Shown: positions 15,634 to 24,606, counted from the first letter of the stretch. The stretch: 63,412 nucleotides of DNA from Solobacterium sp. (GCA_017430925.1 JAFRMA010000086.1:1-63412); one strand, 5' to 3'. A program made the numbers and translations. The notes: generated by a model from the sequence alone, not told the origin.

Positions 15634-16793
15634 CAGTTAGCCTCCTTTACGATCTTTGCGCAGATTTCCGCTCCTTCTTTGAGAGAAGAGGCCGGAATAA
15701 TATTCATTCCCGAATTTAATAACAGCTGTTTTCCCTTTTCTACGTTGGTGCCTTCAAGACGCGCAACGATAGGTACTTTGATCTCTGAATTCTTTGCGGC
15801 TTCGATGATTCCTTCCGCAATCATATCGCATTTGATCAGACCGCCGAAGATGTTTACCAGGATAGCCTGAACTCCCTGATCAGACAGGATGATTTCAAAT
15901 GCCTTGGTTACTTTCTCGGTTGTAGCTGTACCGCCGACATCCAGGAAGTTCGCGGGTACAGCGCCGGCATAGTGGATCATATCCATGGTAGCCATGGCCA
16001 GACCTGCGCCGTTGACCAGACATCCGACATTACCGCCGAGAGATACATAGTTCAAACCATACTTGTTCGCTTCCAGTTCTCTCGGATCTTCTTCGTTGGG
16101 ATCGGTTAAAGCCAGAATCTCCGGGTGTCTGTACATCGCGTTGTCATCGAAGTTGACTTTTGCGTCCAGAGCGGTAATCGTACCATCTGCCAGTTCTGCC
16201 AGAGGATTGATTTCCACAAGACTGCAGTCTTTTTCACAGAATAACTTGTACATACCCAGACCAGTACGGATAAAGCCCTTTACATCCGCAATCCCCAGTT
16301 TTTCCGCAAGATAACGCAGACGGTAATCGTGCAGTCCGACAGCCGGATCGATCTTTTCGGTAATGATCTTTTCCGGTGCTTCCTTGGATACCTGTTCAAT
16401 TTCGACACCGCCTTCGGAAGAAGCGATCATCGCCAGTTTTCCTGTATCACGATCAACGGTCATCGCAAAGTAATATTCTTTCTTTACTTCCGCAGCTTCG
16501 GTCACCAGGATCTTCTGTACGACTCTTCCCTCCGGTCCTGTCTGTGCAGTAACCAGGGTCTTGCCGATCAGTTCTTCGGCTGTTGTACGTACTTCTTCCA
16601 GTGTGTTGACAAGCTTTACACCGCCGGCTTTTCCACGTCCGCCGGAGTGGATCTGCGCTTTCAGCACATACGGTGCTTTCAGCTCTTGTGCGGCAGTCAC
16701 TGCCTGTTCACCGTTTTCCGCGACACTCCCGTTCATTACCGGGATGCCGTACTGCGCAAACAGGTCTTTTGCCTGATATTCATGAATCTTCAT
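15633..16793 (-). CDS. sucC: Succinyl-CoA synthetase beta subunit
   Basis: 386 residues with an ATP-grasp nucleotide-binding half ([19 protein letters not shown] at the start and [13 protein letters not shown]) and a C-terminal ligase half ([19 protein letters not shown]). The length is normal. It overlaps korC upstream by ATGA and sucD downstream by one base, so the three are translationally coupled. Confidence 0.95.
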   Translation of the reverse strand: MKIHEYQAKDLFAQYGIPVMNGSVAENGEQAVTAAQELKAPYVLKAQIHSGGRGKAGGVKLVNTLEEVRTTAEELIGKTLVTAQTGPEGRVVQKILVTEAAEVKKEYYFAMTVDRDTGKLAMIASSEGGVEIEQVSKEAPEKIITEKIDPAVGLHDYRLRYLAEKLGIADVKGFIRTGLGMYKLFCEKDCSLVEINPLAELADGTITALDAKVNFDDNAMYRHPEILALTDPNEEDPRELEANKYGLNYVSLGGNVGCLVNGAGLAMATMDMIHYAGAVPANFLDVGGTATTEKVTKAFEIILSDQGVQAILVNIFGGLIKCDMIAEGIIEAAKNSEIKVPIVARLEGTNVEKGKQLLLNSGMNIIPASSLKEGAEICAKIVKEAN

Positions 16794-17326
16794 TCGTTGG
16801 AACCTCTCAGTTTTTCTCCCTCGGATAAAGCCTTGAGATTGATCTCTTCCGTACCCTTGGGAATATGTAGTTTAACTGCTTCAAACAGTGTTTCGTTGTC
16901 GCAGAGATGTAAGACGTTGTTGATGGCGCCTACAGCGACGATATTCGCTGTAAATGCTTTTCCGACCTTTTCCTTTGCGGTTTCCAGGATCGGCAGACGG
17001 ATGACTGTATTCTCCTTTAATCCTTCCGGTGTTGTGATGGATTCATCCAGCATGACGATGGTTTCCTTCGGCAGATCTTTTGCGAATGTGTCGGCTGCTT
17101 TCTGGTTCAGTGCCAGTAAGAATGAAGGTTTCAGAACTTTTCCAAACCTGATTCTTTCATCACTGATGACGACTTCTGCCTTACATGCGCCTCCGCGTGC
17201 TTCCGGGCCGTATGCCTGGGATTGTGTAGCGTTATTACCGCTTAATACTGCCGCATCTGCGAGGATGATGGATGCCAGGATCACACCCTGTCCTCCGGAA
17301 CCGGCAAGACGAATTTCTTCCTTCAT
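16790..17326 (-). CDS. korC: 2-oxoacid:ferredoxin oxidoreductase gamma subunit
   Basis: 178 residues. The opening RLAGSGGQGVILAS is the conserved nucleotide/CoA-loop block of the gamma (KorC/PorG) family. It is third of the catalytic subunits in the KorDABC series, starts 4 bases after korB and overlaps sucC. With the alpha and beta subunits it should oxidise a 2-oxoacid to acyl-CoA and CO2 while reducing ferredoxin. 2-Oxoglutarate is the default substrate in view of SucCD, but it is not proved by the sequence. Confidence 0.9.
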   Translation of the reverse strand: MKEEIRLAGSGGQGVILASIILADAAVLSGNNATQSQAYGPEARGGACKAEVVISDERIRFGKVLKPSFLLALNQKAADTFAKDLPKETIVMLDESITTPEGLKENTVIRLPILETAKEKVGKAFTANIVAVGAINNVLHLCDNETLFEAVKLHIPKGTEEINLKALSEGEKLRGSNE

Positions 17327-17329
17327 ACT

Positions 17330-18148
17330 TTAATCCTTTCTCACGCGATCAATGATCTGCTGATATTTTTCGGTATATTCCGGATAATCATAATCACAGA
17401 GAACTCCGCAGACGATCTTATCCTGAAGTTCTTCAGCTGTCATGTTCTGCGCTTTCTGTACCGATACCGTGTGTTCTTTCTGCCACTGGATCATCTTTAC
17501 CGCATCACCCTTCTTGTTCTTACGTCCGTAGTAACTCGGGCAGATACTCAGGCAGTCCACGAGGGAGAAACCTTTATGTTCAATTGCTTTCTGGATCAGG
17601 TTTGTTGCCTGGTTCAGGTCATAAGTATTCGCTCTGGCGGTAAATGTAGCACCGGCTGCCTTGGCCAGTTCCGCGATATCAAAGTCACGGTCGATATTGC
17701 CGTAAGGAGCGGTTGTACCGAATTCACCTGTAGGCGTTGTCGGAGAGTACTGGCCACCGGTCATACCGTAGATATTGTTATTCATGACGAGCGTGGTAAT
17801 ACCGATGTTTCTGCGGCAGGCATGAATGAGGTGGTTCCCGCCGATTGCGGATGCATCACCATCACCGGTAAAGAGGATGACTTCCAGTTCCGGATTAGCC
17901 ATCTTAATGCCCGTAGCGAAAGCAAATGCACGTCCGTGTGTCGTATGAATCGTATTGAAGTCCATGTAACCTGCAGATCTGGAAGAACATCCGATACCGG
18001 ACACAAACACGACTTTATCATGATCCAATCCCAGACGGTCAACCGCGACAGCGACAGCGCGCATGAATGAGCCATGGCTGCATCCCGGGCACCAGATGTG
18101 AGGAAGATGTTCTTCCCGCATATATTTCTGAATTAACTTACTAGGCAT
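17330..18148 (-). CDS. korB: 2-oxoacid:ferredoxin oxidoreductase beta (thiamine-diphosphate) subunit
   Basis: 272 residues with the thiamine-diphosphate motif GDGDASAIGG followed by NNNIYGMTGGQ, and the N-terminal CPGCSHG and GIGCSSR cysteines of this family. It is separated from korA by no bases (TAAATG). The arrangement and motif set match KorB of 2-oxoglutarate:ferredoxin oxidoreductases. Confidence 0.93.
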   Translation of the reverse strand: MPSKLIQKYMREEHLPHIWCPGCSHGSFMRAVAVAVDRLGLDHDKVVFVSGIGCSSRSAGYMDFNTIHTTHGRAFAFATGIKMANPELEVILFTGDGDASAIGGNHLIHACRRNIGITTLVMNNNIYGMTGGQYSPTTPTGEFGTTAPYGNIDRDFDIAELAKAAGATFTARANTYDLNQATNLIQKAIEHKGFSLVDCLSICPSYYGRKNKKGDAVKMIQWQKEHTVSVQKAQNMTAEELQDKIVCGVLCDYDYPEYTEKYQQIIDRVRKD

Positions 18149-19270
18149 TTACAGTTCCTCAACTTTCGCGATAATTTCATCCGGTGAGATCGTCTTACCA
18201 TTAATACAGCCAAGGAATTCTACCGGCAGATTTTTGGCAAGACGCTGTACTTCCAGCAGAATTTGTCCGTAGTTGTGTTCGACAACCAGGATCTTCTTGA
18301 CATTCTTAGTAGCTTTGAGGAAGTCTTCTTCCGGGAACGGCCAGATTGTGATCGGGCGGAACATTCCCACCTTGATACCCTTTTCTTTAAGCTGGAAGAT
18401 GGCTTCATCCGCGCTTCTGGCAGTGCCGCCGTAACAGACGATTGCGATCTCCGCGTCATCCATATCCTGAGATTCACTCTGACAGATATCGGCACGGTTA
18501 TCTTCGATCTTCTTCATCAGACGTAAAACCTGTCTGCCAGTTACTTCGTTATCGTTTGTCGGGAAACCATCACCGCCGTGCAGAAGACCGGTAATGTTGT
18601 AATAGAAACCTTTACCCATCGGAGCCAGTGCCGGAACCAGTTCACCGTCAGCACAGTCATACGGACGATAGTTTTCTTTCTGGTCTTCGGAAGGCATCTT
18701 ACGGTCGATGACTTCTATATCATTGCTGATCTCCACGCCTTCACGCATATGCCCGATAATTTCATCCATCAGGAAGATTACCGGAGTCATGTATTTCTCG
18801 GAGAGATTGAAGGCACGGATCACCAGACGATAGGTTTCTTCTACGGAAGACGGAGATAATGCGATGATCGGGTGATCACCATGCGTACCCCATCTAGCCT
18901 GCATGACATCTCCCTGAGAAGGAGAAGTAGCCATACCGGTAGAAGGTCCGGTTCTCTGTACATCCACGATTACACACGGGATTTCCGCTTCTGACGCATA
19001 ACCGATATTCTCCTGTTTCAGTGAGAATCCGGGACCGCTGGTCGCTGTCATGGACTTCACGCCGGCTGCGGATGCGCCGATGACTGCGGCCATACTTGCC
19101 AGTTCATCTTCCATCTGGATGAACTTACCGCCGACCTTCGGCAGTTCTACAGCAGATCCTTCCGCGATCTCTGTTGAAGGTGTAATCGGATATCCGGCAA
19201 AGAAACGCATACCAGCAGCAATCGCACCTTTGACACACGCTTCGTTACCCTGCATCAATACCTTTGTCAT
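18149..19270 (-). CDS. korA: 2-oxoacid:ferredoxin oxidoreductase alpha subunit
   Basis: 373 residues from the ATG at 19270, which has GGAGGT 6 bases upstream and overlaps the ferredoxin stop (ATGA); a longer frame would overlap more. The FFAGYPITPSTEIAE block, the TATSGPGFSL segment and VDVQRTGPSTGM are hallmark KorA/VorB alpha-subunit features. It forms the substrate and CoA site with KorB. Confidence 0.93.
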   Translation of the reverse strand: MTKVLMQGNEACVKGAIAAGMRFFAGYPITPSTEIAEGSAVELPKVGGKFIQMEDELASMAAVIGASAAGVKSMTATSGPGFSLKQENIGYASEAEIPCVIVDVQRTGPSTGMATSPSQGDVMQARWGTHGDHPIIALSPSSVEETYRLVIRAFNLSEKYMTPVIFLMDEIIGHMREGVEISNDIEVIDRKMPSEDQKENYRPYDCADGELVPALAPMGKGFYYNITGLLHGGDGFPTNDNEVTGRQVLRLMKKIEDNRADICQSESQDMDDAEIAIVCYGGTARSADEAIFQLKEKGIKVGMFRPITIWPFPEEDFLKATKNVKKILVVEHNYGQILLEVQRLAKNLPVEFLGCINGKTISPDEIIAKVEEL

Positions 19271-19461
19271 TCGCTGACCTCCTCTACCCAGATCGCGTAA
19301 TCCGGGCATCTTAATTCGCATTGTCCGCAGAGAATACAATCTTCTTTACGTACAGCTTCCACCTTTTCGTTTTTGATCTCCAGTACATGTTTCGGGCAGA
19401 AAGCTGCACAAATACCGCAGCCTTTGCACCACTCCGCCTGGATCATCAGTTCTTTCTTCAT
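19267..19461 (-). CDS. korD: 2x[4Fe-4S] ferredoxin-type delta subunit
   Basis: 64 residues with two clusters of the form CxxCxxxxCP (CKGCGICAAFCP and CILCGQCELRCP). Lying immediately before korA and overlapping both neighbours by ATGA, it is the electron-transfer subunit of the oxidoreductase. Confidence 0.93.
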   Translation of the reverse strand: MKKELMIQAEWCKGCGICAAFCPKHVLEIKNEKVEAVRKEDCILCGQCELRCPDYAIWVEEVSE

Positions 19462-19991
19462 CTTGATTTGTCCTTTCCCAGAGTAATGATATATTCAAGC
19501 AGTCCTCCTGCTTTCAGTATCTCCTCCGCAAATTCACTTAACGGTGGTATCTGAATCTGTTCTCCTGTTGTCTGATTGATCAGATATCCCTTGTGAAGAT
19601 CTGCTTCTATCATATCACCTGTATTCATCTTATTCATGATTCCCGGACATGTGATCACCGGTAAACCCAGGTTGATCGCATTCCGGTAACTATAGCGGGA
19701 TACACTCTCTGCCAGCACCAGCTGGATTCCTGCCCCTTTCAGAGCTGCCATCGGATGTTCCACCGACTTACTGCCGCAGCCGAAGTCCTTCCCTGCCACA
19801 ATCACGGAGTATCCCTGATTCTTGAAGTATCCGGGGTTTTCCACCGCTTCCGGTAATACTGTTTCCAGTACCCAGTCACTCATCTTTTCCGGGTCCATGC
19901 GGTCCATGGTCCAGTGTGACTCGGGAATGATCTCGTAGACAGTCATAGAATCATAACCACACCAGCATTTTCCCTTAATGATCGGATTCAT
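19458..19991 (-). CDS. Aconitase-family hydratase small (swivel) subunit, atypical substrate loop
   Basis: 177 residues of the LeuD/aconitase-D fold (KGKCWCGYDSMTVYEI). The substrate-binding loop, usually GCGSSREHAP in isopropylmalate isomerase, reads GCGSKSVEHPMAAL (residues 71-84), with an altered Ser-Arg pair and one extra residue. A different acid than isopropylmalate is therefore likely. No other leucine-pathway genes are nearby. It overlaps the large subunit by 17 bases and has its own AAGGAG site. It should work with the large subunit in a reversible dehydration-hydration of a carboxylic acid. Confidence 0.85.
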   Translation of the reverse strand: MNPIIKGKCWCGYDSMTVYEIIPESHWTMDRMDPEKMSDWVLETVLPEAVENPGYFKNQGYSVIVAGKDFGCGSKSVEHPMAALKGAGIQLVLAESVSRYSYRNAINLGLPVITCPGIMNKMNTGDMIEADLHKGYLINQTTGEQIQIPPLSEFAEEILKAGGLLEYIITLGKDKSR

Positions 19992-21249
19992 GGTGGTCTC
20001 CTTTCAGGAAGATACGGGGATCTGTGATCTTTCCGGTGACTGCCGAAGCAGCCGCTGTATACGCTGAACCAAGATAGATCTCCGCGCTCTTACTTCCCAT
20101 ACGGCCTTTGAAGTTCCGGTTCGTTGTACTCAGGCATCTCTCACCCCGACCGATCAGGCCGGGACCGTTCCCTGCGCAGGATGCACAGCTGGAGGTCAGG
20201 ATCATGGCACCGGCTTTCATCAGAATCTCCATACAGCCGTTCTGTACAGCCTCCAGGGCGATCTTCTGCGACGCCGGTGTGACGATCAGACGCACACCTT
20301 CCGCCACATGCCTGTCCTTGAGGATCTCCGCCGCCTGTAACAGATCTTCCAGCCTGCCGTTTGTACAGGAGCCGATAAACACCTGATCCAGCGGTTTCCC
20401 GAGAGCTTCCCCGATGGGCTTTACGTTAATGACCGCATCCGGATATGCCAGCATGGGTTCCAGAACAGATGCGTCAAATTCCGTATCATACGCATACTGC
20501 GCATCTTCATCTGAGCTCAGATACTCACGTTCTCCCTGCCAGCGCAGAGAATCATATGTTTTATCGTCTGCTTCAAATACCGCGCATTTTGCGCCGCTCT
20601 CCGCCATCAGATTGGCAATCACCAGTCTGCCGTCCACCGACAGATCTCGGATTGCTTCACCGACGACTTCCACAGCACTGTAGATATACGCTTCCGGGGG
20701 AAATACCTTCAGTAAAGCCAGACTCAGATCCTTGGCTGTTACCCCGGACTGTAATCTTCCCTTCACCCGTATTCTTACGGATTGCGGTACCCGGAACCAG
20801 CATTCTCCGGTCAGCAGGATCTGAATAGCATCCGATGTTGTTATACCGCAGGAGAACGCCCCAAGACCCGCATACATCGTTGCGTGGGAGTCTGTCGCCA
20901 CAACCACCTCATGCGGATGTACAAATCTCTCACACATGATCTGGTGTCCGATTCCGTGCTCTCCGACTTCGATATTCTTAAAGCCGTACTGTTTACTTTT
21001 CTCTTTGAATAAGACATATTTGTCTGCGGCTTTGACATTGAATGCCGGAAGATTATGATCGGTATTTGTGATGATCCTCTCCGGGCACAAGATCTTCTGG
21101 CAGCCCATTTCATCCAGTTTGGAGAAGATCATCTCACCGACATAGTCATTGATCAGAAGACGATCAACCTTGACAGAGACAATATCACCGACGCGAATCT
21201 GACCGGCAGTATGTCTTGCCAGTATTTTTTCGACCAGTGTCTGTCCCAT
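19975..21249 (-). CDS. Aconitase/3-isopropylmalate dehydratase-family large subunit
   Basis: 424 residues with the [4Fe-4S] cysteines at C295 (GSCTNGR), C355 and C358 (SSCASCAGNG); this last stretch departs from the usual PGCGPCLG but keeps CxxC. The early ATDSHATMYAGLGAFSCG block is typical of the LeuC-like group. It is the catalytic subunit of a hydro-lyase that isomerises or hydrates a di- or tricarboxylate. In this operon it might process the imported acid or an intermediate before the KorABC step. The start has only a weak ribosome site and lies 2 bases after the previous stop. Confidence 0.88.
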   Translation of the reverse strand: MGQTLVEKILARHTAGQIRVGDIVSVKVDRLLINDYVGEMIFSKLDEMGCQKILCPERIITNTDHNLPAFNVKAADKYVLFKEKSKQYGFKNIEVGEHGIGHQIMCERFVHPHEVVVATDSHATMYAGLGAFSCGITTSDAIQILLTGECWFRVPQSVRIRVKGRLQSGVTAKDLSLALLKVFPPEAYIYSAVEVVGEAIRDLSVDGRLVIANLMAESGAKCAVFEADDKTYDSLRWQGEREYLSSDEDAQYAYDTEFDASVLEPMLAYPDAVINVKPIGEALGKPLDQVFIGSCTNGRLEDLLQAAEILKDRHVAEGVRLIVTPASQKIALEAVQNGCMEILMKAGAMILTSSCASCAGNGPGLIGRGERCLSTTNRNFKGRMGSKSAEIYLGSAYTAAASAVTGKITDPRIFLKGDHHESDH

Positions 21250-21251
21250 GA

Positions 21252-22259
21252 TTATTTCACTTTTGTATATTTGATAATGTTATTCGGATTCCAGTTGTTG
21301 GAGCAGGTATAGAGATTACCTTCCGCATCCATGGAAATACCATGCGTACGCATGAATGTCTTCATCGCACCTGCCTGGCCTGCACATTCCAGTGTATCCA
21401 GATCAATGATCGTGATACCGCCGTCCAGTTCACCGATATACAGATAGTCATTGTCTACAGTGCAGTTACCGATACGGCTGAGGTTACCATCCGCAACTGC
21501 CAGTAATTCACCGTCTCTGGTAAAGCACTGCACACGGCCGTTTTCACGGTCAGAAATCCATATACGGTTATGTTTATCGATTACTGCGGAATGGACAACT
21601 CTGAACTGACCGTATTCCGTACCCGGTTCACCCCAGGACTGGATCAGTTCACCCTCTTTATTGAAACGGTGAACAGCACAGTTTCCGTAGCCATCTGCCG
21701 CATAGTATTCGCCGTCCGGTGCCTGAATCATTGCGCACGGTGTATTGAACGGTTCGCCTCTGCGGACAACACTCTGGAATTTTGCGTTGGACGCAGGATT
21801 GTGGTTCCACTTTGTTTCCACCGGTTTGAGTCCCAGAGGTTCCATCTTTGCCCAGGCTTCTGTATCATAACCTGTATCGGAAGGAACATCCCAGGTTCCC
21901 CATGTACGGAGAGCATTTCCTTCAGCGTCTATCTCCTTGGCAACATGGGCACGTGAATCCATGATCAGGAATGTATGTTCCTTTGTTTCAGAGATCGCGT
22001 GGGATTTCATAAACTCTCCTTCAGCCATCTTTCTTACATAGTTTCCGTCTTTGTCAAAGACAACGACCGGATACTCTTTCTTGCCTGTAACAGCATAGAG
22101 GAATCCATCGGATGCCCATACTGCGTTGAGTACAACATTAGCCGGCAATTCTTCCGGCCACTTCAGCCAGTTCTGATCGACTTCGTAGGTGTGCGGTCCG
22201 AGGTGGATCGTGGTTTCACTTTCGAGTTTTCTTTCTCCGCTGCAGAGAATATGTTTCAT
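21252..22259 (-). CDS. NHL-repeat/six-bladed beta-propeller protein, possible lactonase or lyase
   Basis: About 335 residues with repeated strands such as VFDKDGNYVRK, RFNKEGELIQSWG and CFTRDGELLAVADG, typical of NHL/SMP-30-like propellers. There is no signal peptide, so it is probably cytosolic. I chose the ATG at 22259 because AGAGGT lies 7 bases upstream. Propellers of this kind include lactonases and peptidyl-hydroxyglycine lyases; being in a catabolic operon, a lactone-opening or lyase role is a guess. No catalytic set can be named from the sequence. Confidence 0.72.
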   Translation of the reverse strand: MKHILCSGERKLESETTIHLGPHTYEVDQNWLKWPEELPANVVLNAVWASDGFLYAVTGKKEYPVVVFDKDGNYVRKMAEGEFMKSHAISETKEHTFLIMDSRAHVAKEIDAEGNALRTWGTWDVPSDTGYDTEAWAKMEPLGLKPVETKWNHNPASNAKFQSVVRRGEPFNTPCAMIQAPDGEYYAADGYGNCAVHRFNKEGELIQSWGEPGTEYGQFRVVHSAVIDKHNRIWISDRENGRVQCFTRDGELLAVADGNLSRIGNCTVDNDYLYIGELDGGITIIDLDTLECAGQAGAMKTFMRTHGISMDAEGNLYTCSNNWNPNNIIKYTKVK

Positions 22260-22287
22260 GTTTATTACCTCTTTCATTGATTAAGAA

Positions 22288-22325
22288 AGGTCATTTCACT
22301 ATGTGGTTCTTTCTAGAAATGACCT
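22288..22325 (-). promoter_or_regulatory. Intra-operon hairpin before the propeller gene
   Basis: AGGTCATTTC (22288-22297) and GAAATGACCT (22316-22325) form a perfect 10-base stem with an 18-base loop. On the minus strand it is followed by TTTCTTAAT, a weak terminator-like tail. It sits in the 150-base gap after the first RraA-type gene and may lower downstream expression or stabilise the upstream message. Confidence 0.55.
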
Positions 22326-22409
22326 CTAATTCCCAGGGCATTTACAGGCATTTGACTTCGATATGTTTGGAGATTGTTATCCGGCCCTGATGAATCCCTT
22401 TTCGTATGC

Positions 22410-23075
22410 CTATTTCAGCATTTTTTCGTAATTGTATTTCAGATCTACTTCTACCATGGACATGCCGTTGCGCAGATCCTGGATCATATGATCTTCTTTG
22501 TCACAGAGAGCTTCTGCTTTTTCCAGTACTTTGTCCAGGTGTTCCCACGGTACGATGACGACACCGCTGTGGTCTCCCATGACCACATCCCCGGGCTTTA
22601 CTTCCACACCGGCAAAGTTGACTGGTTCATTTGTACTTTCTTCCACAGCGCGTCCGCGGGCTGTAGCGACCACTGTTCCTCTGGCATAGACCGGGAAGTT
22701 GATTTCGATACAGTCATCGATATCTCTGGATGCGCCGTCAATGACGACACCGCTGATGCCTTTCATCTTTGCGCCGTTTGCCAGACATCCGCCCCAGCAG
22801 GAAATATTCAGTTTACCGTCATTCGCAATCAGGATGATATCTCCGCTTTCTGCCGCATCTATAGCACGGATACCGAGGTGATGTTTGGGAGTTACACCGT
22901 CAAAGGGTTTTAATTTGACTGTTACCGCTCTGCCGACGATCTTTCCCCAGGATTCAATCACCGGACGGATCCCGTAGGTTGCGCCGGTCAGACCATACGC
23001 ATCTAACGCATCCGAGAGATTCGTGGTGGATAAGCGTTCCAGGCGTGCTCTGTATTTTTCGTCAAATACGGACAT
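22410..23075 (-). CDS. RraA-fold aldolase/decarboxylase (HMG/CHA aldolase type), copy 1
   Basis: 221 residues. The class II RraA-like aldolase signature is clear: CWGGCLANGAKMKG, then VVIDGASRD with metal/substrate residues R117 and D118. Such enzymes (LigK/ProA/GalC group) cleave 4-hydroxy-4-methyl-2-oxoglutarate or 4-carboxy-4-hydroxy-2-oxoadipate to pyruvate plus pyruvate or oxaloacetate, and often decarboxylate oxaloacetate. Its position 9 bases after a GalB-like hydratase gene supports the CHA-type reaction. AGAGGT precedes the ATG. Confidence 0.82.
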   Translation of the reverse strand: MSVFDEKYRARLERLSTTNLSDALDAYGLTGATYGIRPVIESWGKIVGRAVTVKLKPFDGVTPKHHLGIRAIDAAESGDIILIANDGKLNISCWGGCLANGAKMKGISGVVIDGASRDIDDCIEINFPVYARGTVVATARGRAVEESTNEPVNFAGVEVKPGDVVMGDHSGVVIVPWEHLDKVLEKAEALCDKEDHMIQDLRNGMSMVEVDLKYNYEKMLK

Positions 23076-23084
23076 GAGAACCTC

Positions 23085-23816
23085 TTAGTAAACGAAGAAT
23101 CCGTCCTGAGCAATCGGATAGATATGCTCATACGCTTCCGCATATTTACAGCCCTGACGGCCGAAACTGCCGGCATTCTGCGCACGGTACTGCGCACGTC
23201 TGACATAGCTTTCTGCCAGCGGTGCTTTCAGTTCAAAGGTAGCCATGGCTGCTTTCTTGATTTCAATCACATCCGTGATATCCACGAACAGATTCGGGTT
23301 GAAGCCGTTGACTTCACTTGCGTGAGGTTCAAAGCAGAAAATCGGCGCTCTTTCCGCAGGTTTTGTATCACCAATGAAGATTCCGTGACCTGTAGCTGTT
23401 TCCAGACTCATGACAACATAGGGGAAGATCGTTCCGTGGTCCGGATTCAGAATGTCTTTTTCATGATGGGTAAGGATCAGGTCCGGTCTGCATACACGGA
23501 TATATTCTGCCAGCTTGTATACCTTATCTCTGGTGATCTCAAACTGATAATCCTGCATATCCCAGATTTCCCAATGACTTACGCCAAGGATATCCATAGC
23601 TTTACGGAAATCTTCAAATCTCTGTTTCTTCGCTGTTTCGATCGTATATCCGGCTTTGAAGAGCTCGTTGGCTTCACCACCGGTACCGTAAGTGACGACG
23701 ATAACTTCGACCGTACCGCCGAGTTTAACATGCTTGGCAATGGAACCGGAACATCTCCAGAGAACATCTCCGGGATGTGCGCCTACTACCAGCATTTTCT
23801 TTCCTGTCATATCCAT
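23085..23816 (-). CDS. PIG-L family protein, GalB-like, second paralogue
   Basis: 243 residues, similar throughout to the protein at 13995-14726. The motif is GAHPGDVLWR: His14 and Asp17 are kept, the usual catalytic first Asp is Gly. A downstream NPDHGTIFPYV supplies the other histidine ligand. The N-terminal WRCSGSIAKHVKLG and VTYGTGGEANELFKAG stretches align by eye with its paralogue and with GalB-type hydratases. It has a clear GGAGG site. Two diverged copies in one operon suggest two related substrates or successive steps. Confidence 0.75.
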   Translation of the reverse strand: MDMTGKKMLVVGAHPGDVLWRCSGSIAKHVKLGGTVEVIVVTYGTGGEANELFKAGYTIETAKKQRFEDFRKAMDILGVSHWEIWDMQDYQFEITRDKVYKLAEYIRVCRPDLILTHHEKDILNPDHGTIFPYVVMSLETATGHGIFIGDTKPAERAPIFCFEPHASEVNGFNPNLFVDITDVIEIKKAAMATFELKAPLAESYVRRAQYRAQNAGSFGRQGCKYAEAYEHIYPIAQDGFFVY

Positions 23817-23841
23817 GATTATTCCTCCGTTTTATTCAGTA

Positions 23842-24195
23842 TTAGTCAGCCGTGATCTGCCACTTGATACCATCTTCGTCAATCAGGTTATCAATGTATC
23901 TTCCAGATCCTGCGCTGAAGTGATAATTTCCCTGGAAAGGAACACCCTGTGCAGCCAGTTTGTCATATTCTTCTTTACTGCCAAGGAGGAAGCAAGCGTG
24001 ATTGAATCCAGCCTGATCACCTTTGTCCTCACGGATAGTACATAGTTCAATAACTAATTCAGGTTGATCATCGCAGTATACTTCAATCGATCCACCGTGG
24101 TGAGGAGTTTTGCGTTTTACTTTATAGCCAAAATGTGCAAGTAAAGCTGCTGTCTTTTCTACGTCTTTGACGAAAAATGCTACATGGTCAAGCAT
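23842..24195 (-). CDS. VOC superfamily small protein, copy 2 of a tandem pair
   Basis: 117 residues, a single vicinal-oxygen-chelate module (MLDHVAFFVKDVEKTAALLAHFGY, then HHGGSIEVYC). Likely metal ligands include the His of the LDH start and the Glu of SIEVY. The family includes glyoxalases, epimerases and ring-cleaving dioxygenases; at this size it probably works as a dimer or with the neighbouring copy. Most positions match the 24208-24555 protein. Its reaction is unknown. Confidence 0.85.
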   Translation of the reverse strand: MLDHVAFFVKDVEKTAALLAHFGYKVKRKTPHHGGSIEVYCDDQPELVIELCTIREDKGDQAGFNHACFLLGSKEEYDKLAAQGVPFQGNYHFSAGSGRYIDNLIDEDGIKWQITAD

Positions 24196-24207
24196 GGGTG
24201 AACCTCC

Positions 24208-24555
24208 TTAATCAGCAGTAACCTGCCACTTGATTCCGTCTTCGTCTACCAGGTTATCGACATATCTGCCGGAATCTGCCACAAAGTGGTAATTTCCTTT
24301 GAAATTCAGACCCTGGGCAACGAGTTCATCGTATTCTTCTTTACCGGACAGCAGGAAACATGCGTGGTTGAATCCAGCGAAGTCTCCCTCTCTCTGTGTC
24401 ATCAATTCAATGACCAGTTCCGGCTGTTCCTTACAGTAGACCTCAATAGATCCTCCGTGGTGTGGTGTTCTTCTCTTTTCAACATATCCGAAATGAGATA
24501 GTAATTTGGCTGTCTTTTCAACATCTTTTACGTTGAAGCAGATATGGTCTAACAT
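24208..24555 (-). CDS. VOC superfamily small protein, copy 1 of a tandem pair
   Basis: 115 residues, strongly similar along its whole length to the next gene, 12 bases downstream. Shared blocks are VKDVEKTA, PHHGGSIEVYC and NLVDEDGIKWQ. A recent tandem duplication is evident. The two could form a heterodimeric active site. It has a good AGGAGG site. Confidence 0.85.
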   Translation of the reverse strand: MLDHICFNVKDVEKTAKLLSHFGYVEKRRTPHHGGSIEVYCKEQPELVIELMTQREGDFAGFNHACFLLSGKEEYDELVAQGLNFKGNYHFVADSGRYVDNLVDEDGIKWQVTAD

Positions 24556-24576
24556 ATTACCCTCCTATTAAAGTTA

Positions 24577-24606
24577 ACCGGATGACATGTTTCCATGCCA
24601 TCCGGT
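24577..24606 (-). promoter_or_regulatory. Strong hairpin between transporter and VOC genes
   Basis: A 13-base stem (24577-24589 with 24594-24606, one G-U pair) is closed by the tetraloop GAAA on the minus strand. It lies between the transporter stop and the first VOC gene. There is no U-tract, so RNA stabilisation or processing is more likely than termination. Confidence 0.6.
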
